64,000 nt of DNA from JAOPZW01 sp963806015 (GCA_963806015.1 CAWDWM010000005.1:248001-312000); one strand, 5' to 3'; positions 43,949 to 53,004 are shown, counted from the first letter of the stretch. Numbers and translations are program-made. The notes: generated by a model not told the origin, from the letters alone.

Positions 43949-45193
43949 CTAACGCACCCCGCCGTCGCGCTCCAGTGCCAGTGCCGCGGCGATGACGACC
44001 CGTGCGTCGCGGCCGGCGAGCTGCAGCGTCCCCATCGCGATCGCCGGCCAGCCGAGATAGCTGAAGACGCGCGTGTAGGCCGAGAACGGCAGCCGCACGC
44101 CGAGCTCGTCGACGCCGGCGGGCGGCAGCTCCTCGTAGCCCAGCGTCGGCGCGAGGACGAGGTCGACGTCGGGCTCCTGGGCGGCCACGGCGCGCCACGC
44201 GTCGAGCGCCCGGCGGCCCTCCTGCTCCTGCGCGGCGGTGACCGTGATGGCGTGGTCGAGCTTGGCCCGGATCAGCGGCCCGTACTCCGCGCGCCGGCTG
44301 GGAAAGGTCGCCGCGTGGGCCGCGGCCGTCTCGGCGTAGAACACCGCCCACGTGTCGCCCGCGGGCACGGGCAGCACGAGCTCGCGCACGTCCGCGCCCA
44401 GCGCCCTCAGTCGATCGACGTGCGCCGGCGCGCGCTCGTCGCGCGCGGACGGCAGCTCGGCGTCGGCGGGCCCGAGCGCCGGGTGGGCGGTCAGCACGCC
44501 GACCCGCAGGCCGTCCAGCGCGGGTTCCGGCACCTCGCTGGCGGTGAGCACGGCGTAGGCCAGCGCGCAGTCGGCCACCGTGGTGGCCAGCGGCCCGACG
44601 GTGTCGAAGCTCGCCGCCAGCGGATAGACGCCCTGCGTCGACACGGCGCCGCGGCCCGTCTTGAGCCCGACGATCCCGCAGCACGCGGCCGGCAGCCGGA
44701 CGGAGCCGCCGGTGTCGGTCCCGAGCCCCAGCGGGACCATGCCCGCCGCCACCGCCGCCGCGTTGCCGCTGCTCGACCCGCCGGCCACCCGGTCGGGCGC
44801 GGTCGGGTTGACGGTGTCGCCATAGAAGCTGTTCTGCCCGCACACGCCCCAGGCGAACTCGTCGGCGTTGGCCTTGCCCACCACGATCGCGCCCTCGGCC
44901 TCCAGGGCGAGCACCGCCGGCGCGCTCTCCCGCGGGACGTGATCGGCGTAGATCGAGGAGGCGTAGGTCGTGCGCACGCCCGCCGTGTCGATGAGGTCCT
45001 TGATGAGCACCGGCACGCCGGCCAGGGCGCCGCGCACGCCGGCGCGCGCCCGGGCCAGGGCCTGCTCCTCGCAGACAGTGATGACGGCGTTCAGCTCGGG
45101 CTGCGCGGCGATGCGCGCCAGGGCATCGGCCACCACCTCCTCGGCGCCGAGCGCGCCGGCGTTGACGCCGGCCGCGATCTCGACCGCGTTCAC
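43949..45193 (-). CDS. Amidase (amidase-signature family)
   Basis: A 414-residue amidase. The catalytic Lys is in VPVLIKDLIDTAG. The Ser-rich signature GGSSSGNAAAVAAGMVPLG holds the cis-Ser, and the nucleophile Ser lies in GTDTGGSVRLPA. The Ser-cisSer-Lys triad is complete. It is shorter than GatA (about 480), so a small-amide hydrolase is likely rather than the tRNA amidotransferase subunit. GTG 45193 overlaps the RidA stop. It likely releases ammonia from an amide intermediate of the pathway (inference). Confidence 0.91.
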   Translation of the reverse strand: MNAVEIAAGVNAGALGAEEVVADALARIAAQPELNAVITVCEEQALARARAGVRGALAGVPVLIKDLIDTAGVRTTYASSIYADHVPRESAPAVLALEAEGAIVVGKANADEFAWGVCGQNSFYGDTVNPTAPDRVAGGSSSGNAAAVAAGMVPLGLGTDTGGSVRLPAACCGIVGLKTGRGAVSTQGVYPLAASFDTVGPLATTVADCALAYAVLTASEVPEPALDGLRVGVLTAHPALGPADAELPSARDERAPAHVDRLRALGADVRELVLPVPAGDTWAVFYAETAAAHAATFPSRRAEYGPLIRAKLDHAITVTAAQEQEGRRALDAWRAVAAQEPDVDLVLAPTLGYEELPPAGVDELGVRLPFSAYTRVFSYLGWPAIAMGTLQLAGRDARVVIAAALALERDGGVR

Positions 45194-45579
45194 GGGTGCA
45201 GGTGCGCGATCGCCTCGATCTCCAGCCGCGCCCCGGGGACGGCGAGGCGGCTGACCTCCACGAGGGTGCTCGCGGGTCGGCTGGAACCGAAGAACTCCTG
45301 GCGCACGGGGTTGATGAGCGGGCGGTCGTCGACGTCGAGCAGGTAGACCGTGACCTTCACGACGTCGGTCGGCTGGGCGCCGGCGGCGGCGAGCACGCGC
45401 TGCATGATCGCGAACACCTGGCGGGCCTGTGCGACGACGTCGTCTCCGCCGACCACCGCGCCCGCGGCGTCGACGGGCACGATGCCCGAGATGTAGAGCG
45501 TGTCGCCGGCCACCACGGCGTCGGCGTAGTGGCTGATCGGCGCGGCCAGGCCCGGCACCGTGACCTCGCGGCGCGTCAT
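45190..45579 (-). CDS. RidA-family (YjgF/UK114) protein
   Basis: A 129-residue RidA homologue. ISHYADAVVAGDTLYISGIVPVD, VFAIMQRVLAAAGAQPTDVVKVTVYL and the C-terminal RPASTLVEVSRLAVPGARLEIEAIA contain the usual trimer and active-site positions, including the Arg of RPAST and Glu near the end. RidA hydrolyses reactive enamine/imine compounds. It sits between a ThDP enzyme and an amidase, which suggests a nitrogenous, imine-forming intermediate. Confidence 0.9.
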   Translation of the reverse strand: MTRREVTVPGLAAPISHYADAVVAGDTLYISGIVPVDAAGAVVGGDDVVAQARQVFAIMQRVLAAAGAQPTDVVKVTVYLLDVDDRPLINPVRQEFFGSSRPASTLVEVSRLAVPGARLEIEAIAHLHP

Positions 45580-47234
45580 CAGGCGGCCGCCCGGATCTCG
45601 TCGAGCGTCTGGCGCGGGGTGATGGCCTGCGGGTCGACGCGCAGCTCGATGACCGCGGGGCGCCCGCACTCCAGCGCCTCGTCGAGGGCGGCCGGGAAGT
45701 CCTCGGAGCGCTCGACCAGCGCCCCGTGCGCTCCGAAGGCGCGCGCGTAGGCGACGAAGTCGGGGTTGCGCAGGTCGGTGCCGACGACACGCCCCGGGTA
45801 GTGGCGCTCCTGGTGCATGCGGATCGTCCCGTACATGGCGTTGTTGACCACGAGCACGACGACGGGCAGGTCCTCCTGGACCGCGGTGGCCAGCTCCTGG
45901 CCGGTCATGAGGAAGTCGCCGTCGCCGGCGATGCACACGACGGGGCGATCGGGGTGCACGGCCTTCGCCCCGACCGCGGCCGGAACGCCGTAGCCCATCG
46001 AGCCGCTGCGCGGGGCCAGCTGCGTCGGGTAGCGATGGAACTCGTAGTAGCGGTGCGCCCACACGCTGAAGTTGCCTGCCCCGTTGGTGAGGATCGCCTC
46101 GGCGGGCAGGCGCTCGCGCAGGGTCGCCATCACCGCGGACATCTGCAGCGGCCCGGGCAGCTCGCGCGCCTCGGCCAGGTTGCGCTCGTAGTCGGCGCGT
46201 CCCGCCTCGAGCAGCCCCGCGCGCGCCTCGAGGCCCGAGGGGTCGAGCCGGCGGGCGGCCGCCGCGAAGGCCTCCAGGCCGGCCGCGATCCCCAGCTCGG
46301 TCGGGTACACGGCGCCGATCTCGTCGGGATCGGGGTGCACGTGGACGAGGCGCTGGGTCGGCGCGCCCGGGCGCACGAGCGTGTAGCCGGCGGTCGGGAT
46401 CTCGCCCAGGCGCCCGCCGATGGCCACCAGCAGATCGGCCTCGCGGATGCGCTTGGCCAGCGCCGGGTCCATGGCCAGCCCGGCATGGCCGGCGTACGCG
46501 GGCGCGGCGTTGTCGACGTAGTCCTGGCAGCGAAACGAGGCGGCGACCGGCAGGGCCTGGGCCTCGGCGAAGGCGGCGACGTCGGCCCCCGTCTGCGCCG
46601 TCCAGCCGCCCTCCCCCACGATGGCCAGCGGGGCGCGCGCCTGCGCGAGCAGCTCGCCGAGCCGCGCCATGTCGCCCTCGCTCGGCGCGGGGCCGGCGAG
46701 CGGCCGGTGCGGCGCGGCGTCGGGCACGTCGACCTCGGACGCGAGCATGTCCTCCGGTAGCGCGACGACTACCGGCCCGGGCCGGCCCGACATGGCCACC
46801 GCGAACGCGCGGGCGATCAGCTCCGGCACGCGCTCGGCGCGATCGATCTGCGTCACCCACTTGGCCATCGAGCCGAAGACGGCGCGGTAGTCGAGCTCCT
46901 GGAAGGCCTCGCGCCCGATCGTCTCGCGGGCGATCTGCCCGACGAGCAGCAGCAGCGGCGTCGAGTCCTGCATCGCGGTGTGGACGCCGTTGGAGGCGTT
47001 GGTGGCCCCCGGCCCGCGGGTGACCATGCACACGCCGGGGCGGCCGGTGAGCTTGCCGTAGGCCTCGGCCATGTTCGCCGCGCCGCTCTCGTGGCGGGTG
47101 ACGACGAGCCGCAGCGGCGCGTCGTGCAGCGCGTCGAGGACGGCGAGGTAGCTCTCGCCGGGGACGCCGAAGGCCAGGTCGGCGCCGTGCAGCACGAGCT
47201 GGTCGACCAGGACCTGCCCGCCGCTGCGCGTCAA
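45579..47234 (-). CDS. Thiamine diphosphate-dependent enzyme (acetolactate synthase-like)
   Basis: A 551-residue ThDP enzyme of the acetolactate synthase/benzoylformate decarboxylase superfamily. Catalytic Glu49 is in TRHESGAANMAEA, and the ThDP motif is GDGDFLMTGQELATAVQ...NNAMYG. The central domain (about 190-330) is present. No regulatory subunit gene follows, arguing against biosynthetic AHAS. TTG 47234 overlaps the preceding stop (TTGA); no ATG or GTG occurs at a suitable point. It probably decarboxylates or carboligates a 2-oxoacid of the pathway. Confidence 0.9.
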   Translation of the reverse strand: MTRSGGQVLVDQLVLHGADLAFGVPGESYLAVLDALHDAPLRLVVTRHESGAANMAEAYGKLTGRPGVCMVTRGPGATNASNGVHTAMQDSTPLLLLVGQIARETIGREAFQELDYRAVFGSMAKWVTQIDRAERVPELIARAFAVAMSGRPGPVVVALPEDMLASEVDVPDAAPHRPLAGPAPSEGDMARLGELLAQARAPLAIVGEGGWTAQTGADVAAFAEAQALPVAASFRCQDYVDNAAPAYAGHAGLAMDPALAKRIREADLLVAIGGRLGEIPTAGYTLVRPGAPTQRLVHVHPDPDEIGAVYPTELGIAAGLEAFAAAARRLDPSGLEARAGLLEAGRADYERNLAEARELPGPLQMSAVMATLRERLPAEAILTNGAGNFSVWAHRYYEFHRYPTQLAPRSGSMGYGVPAAVGAKAVHPDRPVVCIAGDGDFLMTGQELATAVQEDLPVVVLVVNNAMYGTIRMHQERHYPGRVVGTDLRNPDFVAYARAFGAHGALVERSEDFPAALDEALECGRPAVIELRVDPQAITPRQTLDEIRAAA

Positions 47235-47737
47235 CGCAGCACCGGCTGCTCGAGGAAGATCGTCGCGCGCTGGGTCTTGGGCTTGTCCGCGTCGGCGGGA
47301 TCGACGTAGGAGATCGTGCGCTGGCCGGCCCACTCCACGGGCAGCAGCATGACGCGTACGAAGGCCGAGGGCTCGTCGGCCGTCGTCGTGGCCAGCACCG
47401 GGTCGGGCCCGCGCTCGAACCACGCCTCACCCGGGCCCAGGGTGTGCTCGGCCCCCAGCGAGTCGATGGTGATCGCGCCGAAGAGGAGGTAGCGGATGCC
47501 CGGGCCGGGGTGCGTATGGCGGTAGGCGATGCCGCCCGGCTGGAAGTCCACGCGATCGCAGCGCATGAGCCACTCGGTCGCGTCGTCGAGCTCGACCTCG
47601 GCGCTCAGGAGCGCGCCGGGCGGCTCCTCGTCGCCGAGCTCCCACGCGAGGGCGCGGCCGTCGTCGAGCTGGTGCACGATGCGGTTGGGGCCGCCGGCGT
47701 CGGCGCCGCCGGGGTGCTCGGTGAGTGAGAGCCTCAA
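47231..47737 (-). CDS. Cupin-like protein
   Basis: A 168-residue protein with a cupin core. FQPGGIAYRHTHPGPGIRYLLFG provides the HxH...and later acidic positions of motif 1; LGPGEAWFERGPDPVLA is motif 2, in which the usual His is missing. TTG 47737 overlaps the SDR stop (TTGA). The function is unknown; it is translated together with SDR and ThDP genes. Confidence 0.82.
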   Translation of the reverse strand: MRLSLTEHPGGADAGGPNRIVHQLDDGRALAWELGDEEPPGALLSAEVELDDATEWLMRCDRVDFQPGGIAYRHTHPGPGIRYLLFGAITIDSLGAEHTLGPGEAWFERGPDPVLATTTADEPSAFVRVMLLPVEWAGQRTISYVDPADADKPKTQRATIFLEQPVLR

Positions 47738-48480
47738 TGGAAGTACTGGCCTCCGTCGATGACCATCGTCTGGCCGGTGATGAAGGCGGCGCCGGGACCG
47801 CACAGGAAGGCCACCGCACCGACGACATCCTCGGGGACCTGGTCGCGCTTGAGCGTGCGCGCGCTGACCGAGATGTCCTGGAGCGCCTCGATGACCTCGG
47901 GGTGCTCGTGCACGCCGTCGCTCATCGTGAAGCCGGGCGCGACGCAGTTCACCAGGACGTCGTCGCCGCCGAGCTCCTTGGCGAGAGCGCGCGTGAGGGC
48001 CACGATCGCGCCCTTGCTCGTGACGTAGTGCAGCAGGAACGGCACCCCGCGGAACGGCGTGCCCGAGGAGATGTTGACGATGCGCCCGCTGCCCTGCTCG
48101 CGCATCTGCGGCACGACCGCGCGGCAGGTCAGGAACATGCTCAGCACGTTGACGTCCATGACCTGACGCCACTCCTGCACGGGGATCTGCTCGAAAGGCC
48201 GCATCGGCAGCGACGCGTAGAGCCCGGCGTTGTTGACGAGGATGTCGATCGCGCCGCAGCGCTCGATCGTCGCGCTCGTCATCCGCGCCACGTCGTCCTC
48301 GGAGGCGACGTCGACGGTCAGGCCGACGCCGTCGGGGAAGTCGGCCGCCGCGGCCTCGGCGCCCTTGAGGTCGGCGATGACGATCCGCGCCCCGTCGGCG
48401 GCCAGGGCGCCGGCGATGGCCCGGCCGATGCCCTGCGCGCCGCCGGTGACGATCGCGACCTTGCCGTCGAGGGCGCTCAA
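47734..48480 (-). CDS. SDR-family oxidoreductase
   Basis: A 248-residue classical SDR. VTGGAQGIGRAIA loop, acidic Asp after the second strand (IADLKG, suggesting NAD), NNAGLY, catalytic Ser in VNISSGTP and YVTSK. TTG 48480 overlaps the NIPSNAP stop as TTGA; the region upstream in frame is non-SDR. It may oxidise an alcohol to a ketone in the operon's pathway. Confidence 0.9.
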   Translation of the reverse strand: MSALDGKVAIVTGGAQGIGRAIAGALAADGARIVIADLKGAEAAAADFPDGVGLTVDVASEDDVARMTSATIERCGAIDILVNNAGLYASLPMRPFEQIPVQEWRQVMDVNVLSMFLTCRAVVPQMREQGSGRIVNISSGTPFRGVPFLLHYVTSKGAIVALTRALAKELGGDDVLVNCVAPGFTMSDGVHEHPEVIEALQDISVSARTLKRDQVPEDVVGAVAFLCGPGAAFITGQTMVIDGGQYFH

Positions 48481-48791
48481 CGGACCGGCGAGTACGACGT
48501 CGGCAGCAGGATGCGCGTGCGCTGGGTGTGGATGAGCGGCTGCAGGCGCGGCAGGAAGTCCTTCCAGCGCTGGTCGGCCTGCAGCAGGGCGCGCCGGCGC
48601 TCGCGCTCGGCGTAGGAGTCGTAGGCCCACAGGTGCACGATCGAGCTCACGTCGCCGACGTCGACGGTGAAGGCCCCGATGAAGGTTTCGAGGTGCTCCA
48701 GCTGGATCGCGTTGCCCTCGTCGGCGTAGAGCTTGACGACCTCGGCCAGCTTGCCGGTGTAGACGTGGTAGGTGCGCTCCTCGACGATCAA
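48477..48791 (-). CDS. NIPSNAP-family protein
   Basis: A 104-residue dimeric alpha-beta-barrel protein. The pattern IVEERTYHVYTGKLAEVVKLY, then FTVDVGDVSSIVHLWAYDSYAERERRRALL and FLPRLQPLIHTQRTRILLP, is typical of NIPSNAP. The function is unknown; members occur in catabolic operons. It starts with TTG 48791, one base after the ALDH stop. Confidence 0.87.
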   Translation of the reverse strand: MIVEERTYHVYTGKLAEVVKLYADEGNAIQLEHLETFIGAFTVDVGDVSSIVHLWAYDSYAERERRRALLQADQRWKDFLPRLQPLIHTQRTRILLPTSYSPVR

Positions 48792-48792
48792 C

Positions 48793-50253
48793 TCAGACGC
48801 CTCCCATGCACAGGTACTTGGTCTCCAGCCACTCGTCGATGCCGTACTTCGAGCCCTCGCGGCCGATGCCCGACTCCTTGACGCCGCCGAAGGGCGCGAC
48901 CTCGGTCGACACCACGCCGGTGTTGATGCCGAGGATCCCGTACTCGAGCGCTTCGGAGACGCGCCAGATGCGCCCCATGTCGCGCGAGTAGAAGTAGGCC
49001 GAGAGGCCGTAGGGCGTGTCGTTGGCCTTGCCCACCGCCTCCTCCTCGGTGGCGAAGCGGGTGATGCCGGCGACGGGGCCGAAGGTCTCCTCGCTGCTCA
49101 TCGCCATCGCCTCGGTGATGCCGGTCATCACGGTGGGCTCGAAGAACTGCGGCCCGAGCGCGTGGCGCTCACCGCCGAGCAGCACCTCGGCGCCGTGCTC
49201 GCGCGCGTCGGCGACGTGGCGCTGGACCTTCTCGATGCCCGGGAGGTCGATGAGCGGTCCGACGTTGACGTTCTCGGTGAAGCCGTCGGCCACGACGAGC
49301 CGGGCGACGCCCGCGGTGAACCCCGCCAGGAAGTCGTCGTAGACCCCCTCCTGGACCAGGATCCGGTTGGCGGAGATGCACGTCTGGCCCGAGTTGCGGT
49401 ACTTGCAGGTCAGCGCGCCTGCGATCGCGGCGTCGAGGTCGGCGTCGTCGAAGACGATGAACGGCGCGTTGCCGCCGAGCTCCAGCGAGACCTTCTTGAC
49501 CTGGCCCGCGCACTGGGCCATGAGCAGCTTGCCGACCTCGGTCGAGCCCGTGAAGCCGAGCTTGCGCACGAGCGGATTGGAGGTCATCTCGGCCCCGATG
49601 ACCGGCGCGTCCTCGGCGTCGCCGGTGACGATGCTCAGCACGCCGGCCGGCAGCCCCGCCTCCTCGCCCAGGCGCATGACCGCCAGCGCGGTCAGCGGCG
49701 TCTGCTCGGCCGGTTTCAGCACCATCGTGCATCCGGCGCCCAGAGCCGGCGCCGCCTTGCGCGTGGGCATCGCCGCCGGGAAGTTCCACGGCGTGATGCC
49801 GGCGGTGACGCCGACGGCCTCCTTGGTGACGACGATGCGCCGGTCGCGCATGTAGGTGGGGATGGTGTCGCCGTAGACGCGCTTGGCCTCCTCGCCGAAC
49901 CACTCCAGGAAGCTCGCGGCGTAGGCGACCTCGACGCGCGACTCCGCCAGCGGCTTGCCCTGCTCGGTGGTCAGCAGCGCCGCCAGGTCCTCCTGGTGCT
50001 CCAGCATCAGGTCGGCCCAGCGGCGCATGATCGCCGCGCGCTCCTTGGCCAGCATCCCGCGCCAGCCCGGCAGCGCGCGCCGCGCGGCCTCGATGGCGCG
50101 CCGCGTCTCCGCGGCGCCCATGCGCGGCACCTCGGCGACGACCTCGCCCGTGGCCGGATTGCGCACGGCGAAGGTCGCGCCGGAGTCGGCGTCGACCCAG
50201 CCGCCGTCGATGTACCCCCGGCGCAGGACGAGGTCGCTCTGCACCGCGGTCAC
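48793..50253 (-). CDS. NAD(P)-dependent aldehyde dehydrogenase (succinate-semialdehyde DH-like)
   Basis: A 486-residue ALDH. NAD-site ITPWNFPAAMPTRKAAPALGAG, FTGSTEVGK, general base Glu in LELGGNAPFIV, nucleophile Cys in NSGQTCISANRI, and the terminal PFGGVKESGIGREGSKYGIDEW. It resembles GabD-type semialdehyde dehydrogenases, whose substrates include succinic, glutaric and 2-oxoglutaric semialdehydes. GTG 50253 overlaps the isochorismatase stop. Confidence 0.92.
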   Translation of the reverse strand: MTAVQSDLVLRRGYIDGGWVDADSGATFAVRNPATGEVVAEVPRMGAAETRRAIEAARRALPGWRGMLAKERAAIMRRWADLMLEHQEDLAALLTTEQGKPLAESRVEVAYAASFLEWFGEEAKRVYGDTIPTYMRDRRIVVTKEAVGVTAGITPWNFPAAMPTRKAAPALGAGCTMVLKPAEQTPLTALAVMRLGEEAGLPAGVLSIVTGDAEDAPVIGAEMTSNPLVRKLGFTGSTEVGKLLMAQCAGQVKKVSLELGGNAPFIVFDDADLDAAIAGALTCKYRNSGQTCISANRILVQEGVYDDFLAGFTAGVARLVVADGFTENVNVGPLIDLPGIEKVQRHVADAREHGAEVLLGGERHALGPQFFEPTVMTGITEAMAMSSEETFGPVAGITRFATEEEAVGKANDTPYGLSAYFYSRDMGRIWRVSEALEYGILGINTGVVSTEVAPFGGVKESGIGREGSKYGIDEWLETKYLCMGGV

Positions 50254-50870
50254 GAGCCCAGAGCCGACTTGATCTCCGCGCAGGTGGCGACCTTGGCCAC
50301 GTTGGTCATCGCGTAGTTGAGCGCCGCGTTCTGCCACTCCTCGCCGGTGGTCGAGGTCCCGTCGGAGGGGACGACGACCTCGTAGCCGGCGTCGGCCCCG
50401 TGGCGCGCGGTGTGCTCGATCGACATGTTGGTCCACGCGCCGGAGACGATGATCGTGTCGGCACCGAGGCCGCGCAGGAGGATGTCCAGGCGCGTCTCGT
50501 AGAAGCCGTTCATGCGCATCTTCTCGACGACGTGATCGCCGTCCTGGGGCTCGAGGCCGTCAGCCGCCGCCGCGCCCCATGAGCCGCGCACGAGCGCGTT
50601 GGCCTCCTTGACGCCCTGGAAGAGCGGCGCGTTCTGCTTGAGGCCCGGGGCGCCCGCCTCGACGATGTACCAGACGTGGATCACGGGAACGCCCGCCGAG
50701 CGGCACGCCGCTGCGAGGTCGGCGACGTTGCCCACGACGTTCTGTGCCGTGGCGTGGGCCGGCGCGCCCGACTCCGCGAACGCCCCACCCTCGATGATCA
50801 CGTCGTTCTGGAGGTCCTGGATGATCAGCGCGCAGCGCTTGGGGTCGAGCTGGAGCACTTCGTCGCTCAC
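50250..50870 (-). CDS. Isochorismatase-fold protein lacking the catalytic Cys
   Basis: A 206-residue cysteine-hydrolase-fold protein. Asp19 (IIQDLQND) and Lys117 (VVEKMRMNGF) of the Asp-Lys-Cys triad are present. The nucleophile position in GAWTNMSIEHTARHG is Ser150 (codon TCG). In N-carbamoylsarcosine amidase, nicotinamidase and biuret hydrolase relatives this residue is Cys. It could be a Ser-dependent variant, a non-hydrolytic member like isochorismatases, or inactive. GTG 50870 start. Confidence 0.87.
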   Translation of the reverse strand: MSDEVLQLDPKRCALIIQDLQNDVIIEGGAFAESGAPAHATAQNVVGNVADLAAACRSAGVPVIHVWYIVEAGAPGLKQNAPLFQGVKEANALVRGSWGAAAADGLEPQDGDHVVEKMRMNGFYETRLDILLRGLGADTIIVSGAWTNMSIEHTARHGADAGYEVVVPSDGTSTTGEEWQNAALNYAMTNVAKVATCAEIKSALGS

Positions 50871-50877
50871 GAGCGGT

Positions 50878-51792
50878 TCACCTCATGTAGGGGAGTCGGT
50901 TGCCGGAGACCCTGCACTGGATGCGGTACAGCGACGTGGTGGCCGGGATGAACAGCTGGTTCCAGTCCGGCCCGCCCCAATTGATGTTGCCCACGCCCTC
51001 GGGCACCTGGACCGTCCCGAGGTGCTCGCCGTGGGCGTCGAACACGCACACGCCGCCCGGCCCGGTGACCCAGATGTTGCCACGCTCGTCGAGCTTCATC
51101 CCGTCGACGAGGTCGCCCGCCGGGACGCTGCCCGTGCCGATGTTCTCGGCCAGGATCCGCCCGTTCGCGATCGTCCCGTCGGAGGCCACGTCGAAGACGC
51201 GGATGTGGCACTTCCCGGTGTCGTTGATGTAGAGCAGCGACTCGTCGATCGAGAAGCACAGCCCGTTGGGCTGCTCGAAGTCGTCGATCAGCAGCTGCGG
51301 GTCGCCGCCCTCCGGCGCGATCCGGTACACGCCCTGGAAGCCGAGGTCCTGCTCGCGCTCGATCCCGAAGCCGGGCATGCGGCCGTAGGTGGGGTCGGTG
51401 AAGTAGATGGCGCGGTCACTCTTGACCACGACGTCGTTGGGGCTGTTGAGCTCGCGCCCCTCGTAGTGGGAGGCGAGCACCTCGCGCCCGCTCCCCGTGC
51501 CGTCGGGGTCCATGCGCACCAGCGAGCTCGTCACGTGCTCGCAGACGAGCAGGCGCCCGTCGTGGTCGAGCGTCATCCCGTTGCCCTTGTTGGACGGGTT
51601 GGCGACCTCCTGCACGCCGGACTCCTCGTCCCAGCGCCGGCGCACGTCGGCGGGCATGTCGCTGAACAGGAAGAACCCGTCGGGATTCCAGAGCGGCCCC
51701 TCCGTGAAGGTGAAGCCCGTCCCCAGCCGCTCGAGCTCGGCGTCCTCGTCGACCAGCTCGAGGAACGCGGAAGCGTTCACCTGGACTGCCAT
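50878..51792 (-). CDS. SMP-30/gluconolactonase-family protein
   Basis: A 304-residue six-bladed propeller. The metal site is formed by Glu in FTFTEGPLW (about 31), Asn in ELNSPNDVVV, Asn in EQPNGLCFS and Asp in PAGDLVDGMKLD. Family members hydrolyse sugar lactones or other esters. A GGAGAGGGG ribosome site precedes ATG 51792. It is first gene of the overlapping SMP-30-to-VOC operon, 78 bases after the VWA gene on the same strand. Confidence 0.92.
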   Translation of the reverse strand: MAVQVNASAFLELVDEDAELERLGTGFTFTEGPLWNPDGFFLFSDMPADVRRRWDEESGVQEVANPSNKGNGMTLDHDGRLLVCEHVTSSLVRMDPDGTGSGREVLASHYEGRELNSPNDVVVKSDRAIYFTDPTYGRMPGFGIEREQDLGFQGVYRIAPEGGDPQLLIDDFEQPNGLCFSIDESLLYINDTGKCHIRVFDVASDGTIANGRILAENIGTGSVPAGDLVDGMKLDERGNIWVTGPGGVCVFDAHGEHLGTVQVPEGVGNINWGGPDWNQLFIPATTSLYRIQCRVSGNRLPYMR

Positions 51793-51803
51793 GGCGACCC
51801 CTC

Positions 51804-51824
51804 TCCATTATCGATTGCGCGCAA
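51804..51824. promoter_or_regulatory. Candidate operator before the SMP-30 operon
   Basis: TCCATTATCGATTG (51804-51817, plus strand) matches 11 of 14 positions of CCGATTATCGATAG-like sites at the liv and hydroxylase promoters. It overlaps a possible minus-strand -10 (GATAAT) and the perfect palindrome TTGCGCGCAA (51815-51824). Closeness to the ribosome site means it could be a repressor site or chance. Confidence 0.35.
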
Positions 51825-51870
51825 CCGGGCGCGAACCTAACAGGTGCCGGTGCGGCGATGGAAGAGCGCT

Positions 51871-53004
51871 TCAGCGGCCGTGTCTGCGTTCGATCCGGGC
51901 CAGCAGGCCGGCGAGCGCCTCGAGGCTCGCGAGGTTGTGCCCGGCGACGAAGCGGTCGATCGAGGGCAGCGCGGCGCGCATGCCCGCGGCCAGCGGCTGG
52001 TACTCCGGGCTGCCCTTGACGGGGTTGACCCACACGACCGCGTAGGCGGCGCGGTGCAGGCGCGCCATCTCGCGCCCGACCAGCTCGTGATCCTGGCGCT
52101 CCCAGCCGTCGGAGGCGATCAGCACCACCGCGCCGCGGGTCAGCGCGCGGCGCCCCCAGACGTCGTTGTAGCGCTTCAGCGACGCGCCGATGCGCGTCCC
52201 GCTGGCCCAGTCGACGACGCGGTCGGCCGCGCGCGCCAGCGCCTGCTCGGGATCGCGCGTGCGCAGCTCGGCGGTCAGCCGCGTCAGCCGCGTGCCGAAG
52301 GCGAAGACCTCCACGCCGCGCCCGGAGCGGACCATGGCGTGCAGGTAGAGCAGCAGCGCGCGGGTGTAGGGCTCCATCGAGCCCGACACGTCGCACAGCA
52401 CGACGAGCTTGCGCGGCGTCTGCGTGCGCCGGCGAAAGCGCCGGTGCACCGGGTCGCCGCCGGTGGCGATCGCGTCGCGCGCCAGGCGGCGCATGTCGAG
52501 GACCCGTCCGCGGCGGTGCGCGCGCAGCCGATGCGAGCGCCGCGCCGGGCGATCGGTGACCATCGCGGCGATCAGCGCCCGGGCCGCCGCCAGCTCCTCG
52601 GGGCTCATCGCCGCGAAGTCCTTGTGGCGCAGGACCTCGTGGGCACTGTGGCCGATGCTGTCGGGCTCGCCGTCGGGCGGCGCCGCCTCGCGGCCCGCAC
52701 GCGGATCGCGGCGCACGCGCTTGGCGTCCTTGTGCAGCGCGCGCGGATCGATCTCGCGGCGCGCCGGCGCGCGCCCGGCGCGGCGCAGGAACCACGCGTC
52801 GAAGGCGCGATCGAACGGCTCGAGATCCTCGCGCCGGGCGACGAGCGTGGTGCGCAGGGTCCAGTAGACGTCGTCCTGGCGGGTGATGTCGACGCGGTCC
52901 AGGCCGCGCAGCGCGTCCTCCATGCGGCCCGGGCCGACCTCCAGGCCGGCCTCGCGCAGCACGCGGCCGAAGGTCACGAGGTGGCGTGTGAGGGCCTCGC
53001 TCAC
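51871..53004 (-). CDS. CoxE-like VWA-domain protein
   Basis: A 377-residue protein. The N-terminal helical CoxE region is followed by a basic linker rich in Arg (about 100-190), then a VWA domain with the MIDAS motif DVSGSMEPYT (about 210), Thr/Asp positions in ASGTRIGASL and IASDGWERQD. CoxE with the MoxR ATPase CoxD inserts metal or sulfur into CO-dehydrogenase-type Mo enzymes. GTG 53004 overlaps the MoxR stop. Its place beside the Mo hydroxylase operon supports a maturation role. Confidence 0.9.
   Translation of the reverse strand: MSEALTRHLVTFGRVLREAGLEVGPGRMEDALRGLDRVDITRQDDVYWTLRTTLVARREDLEPFDRAFDAWFLRRAGRAPARREIDPRALHKDAKRVRRDPRAGREAAPPDGEPDSIGHSAHEVLRHKDFAAMSPEELAAARALIAAMVTDRPARRSHRLRAHRRGRVLDMRRLARDAIATGGDPVHRRFRRRTQTPRKLVVLCDVSGSMEPYTRALLLYLHAMVRSGRGVEVFAFGTRLTRLTAELRTRDPEQALARAADRVVDWASGTRIGASLKRYNDVWGRRALTRGAVVLIASDGWERQDHELVGREMARLHRAAYAVVWVNPVKGSPEYQPLAAGMRAALPSIDRFVAGHNLASLEALAGLLARIERRHGR

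Noticed and set aside
43949..45193. GatA, tRNA amidotransferase subunit A
   Set aside because: Too short, no gatB/gatC nearby, embedded in a catabolic operon.
45579..47234. Biosynthetic acetolactate synthase (ilvB)
   Set aside because: No small regulatory subunit, no ilvC or other branched-chain biosynthesis genes; catabolic neighbours.
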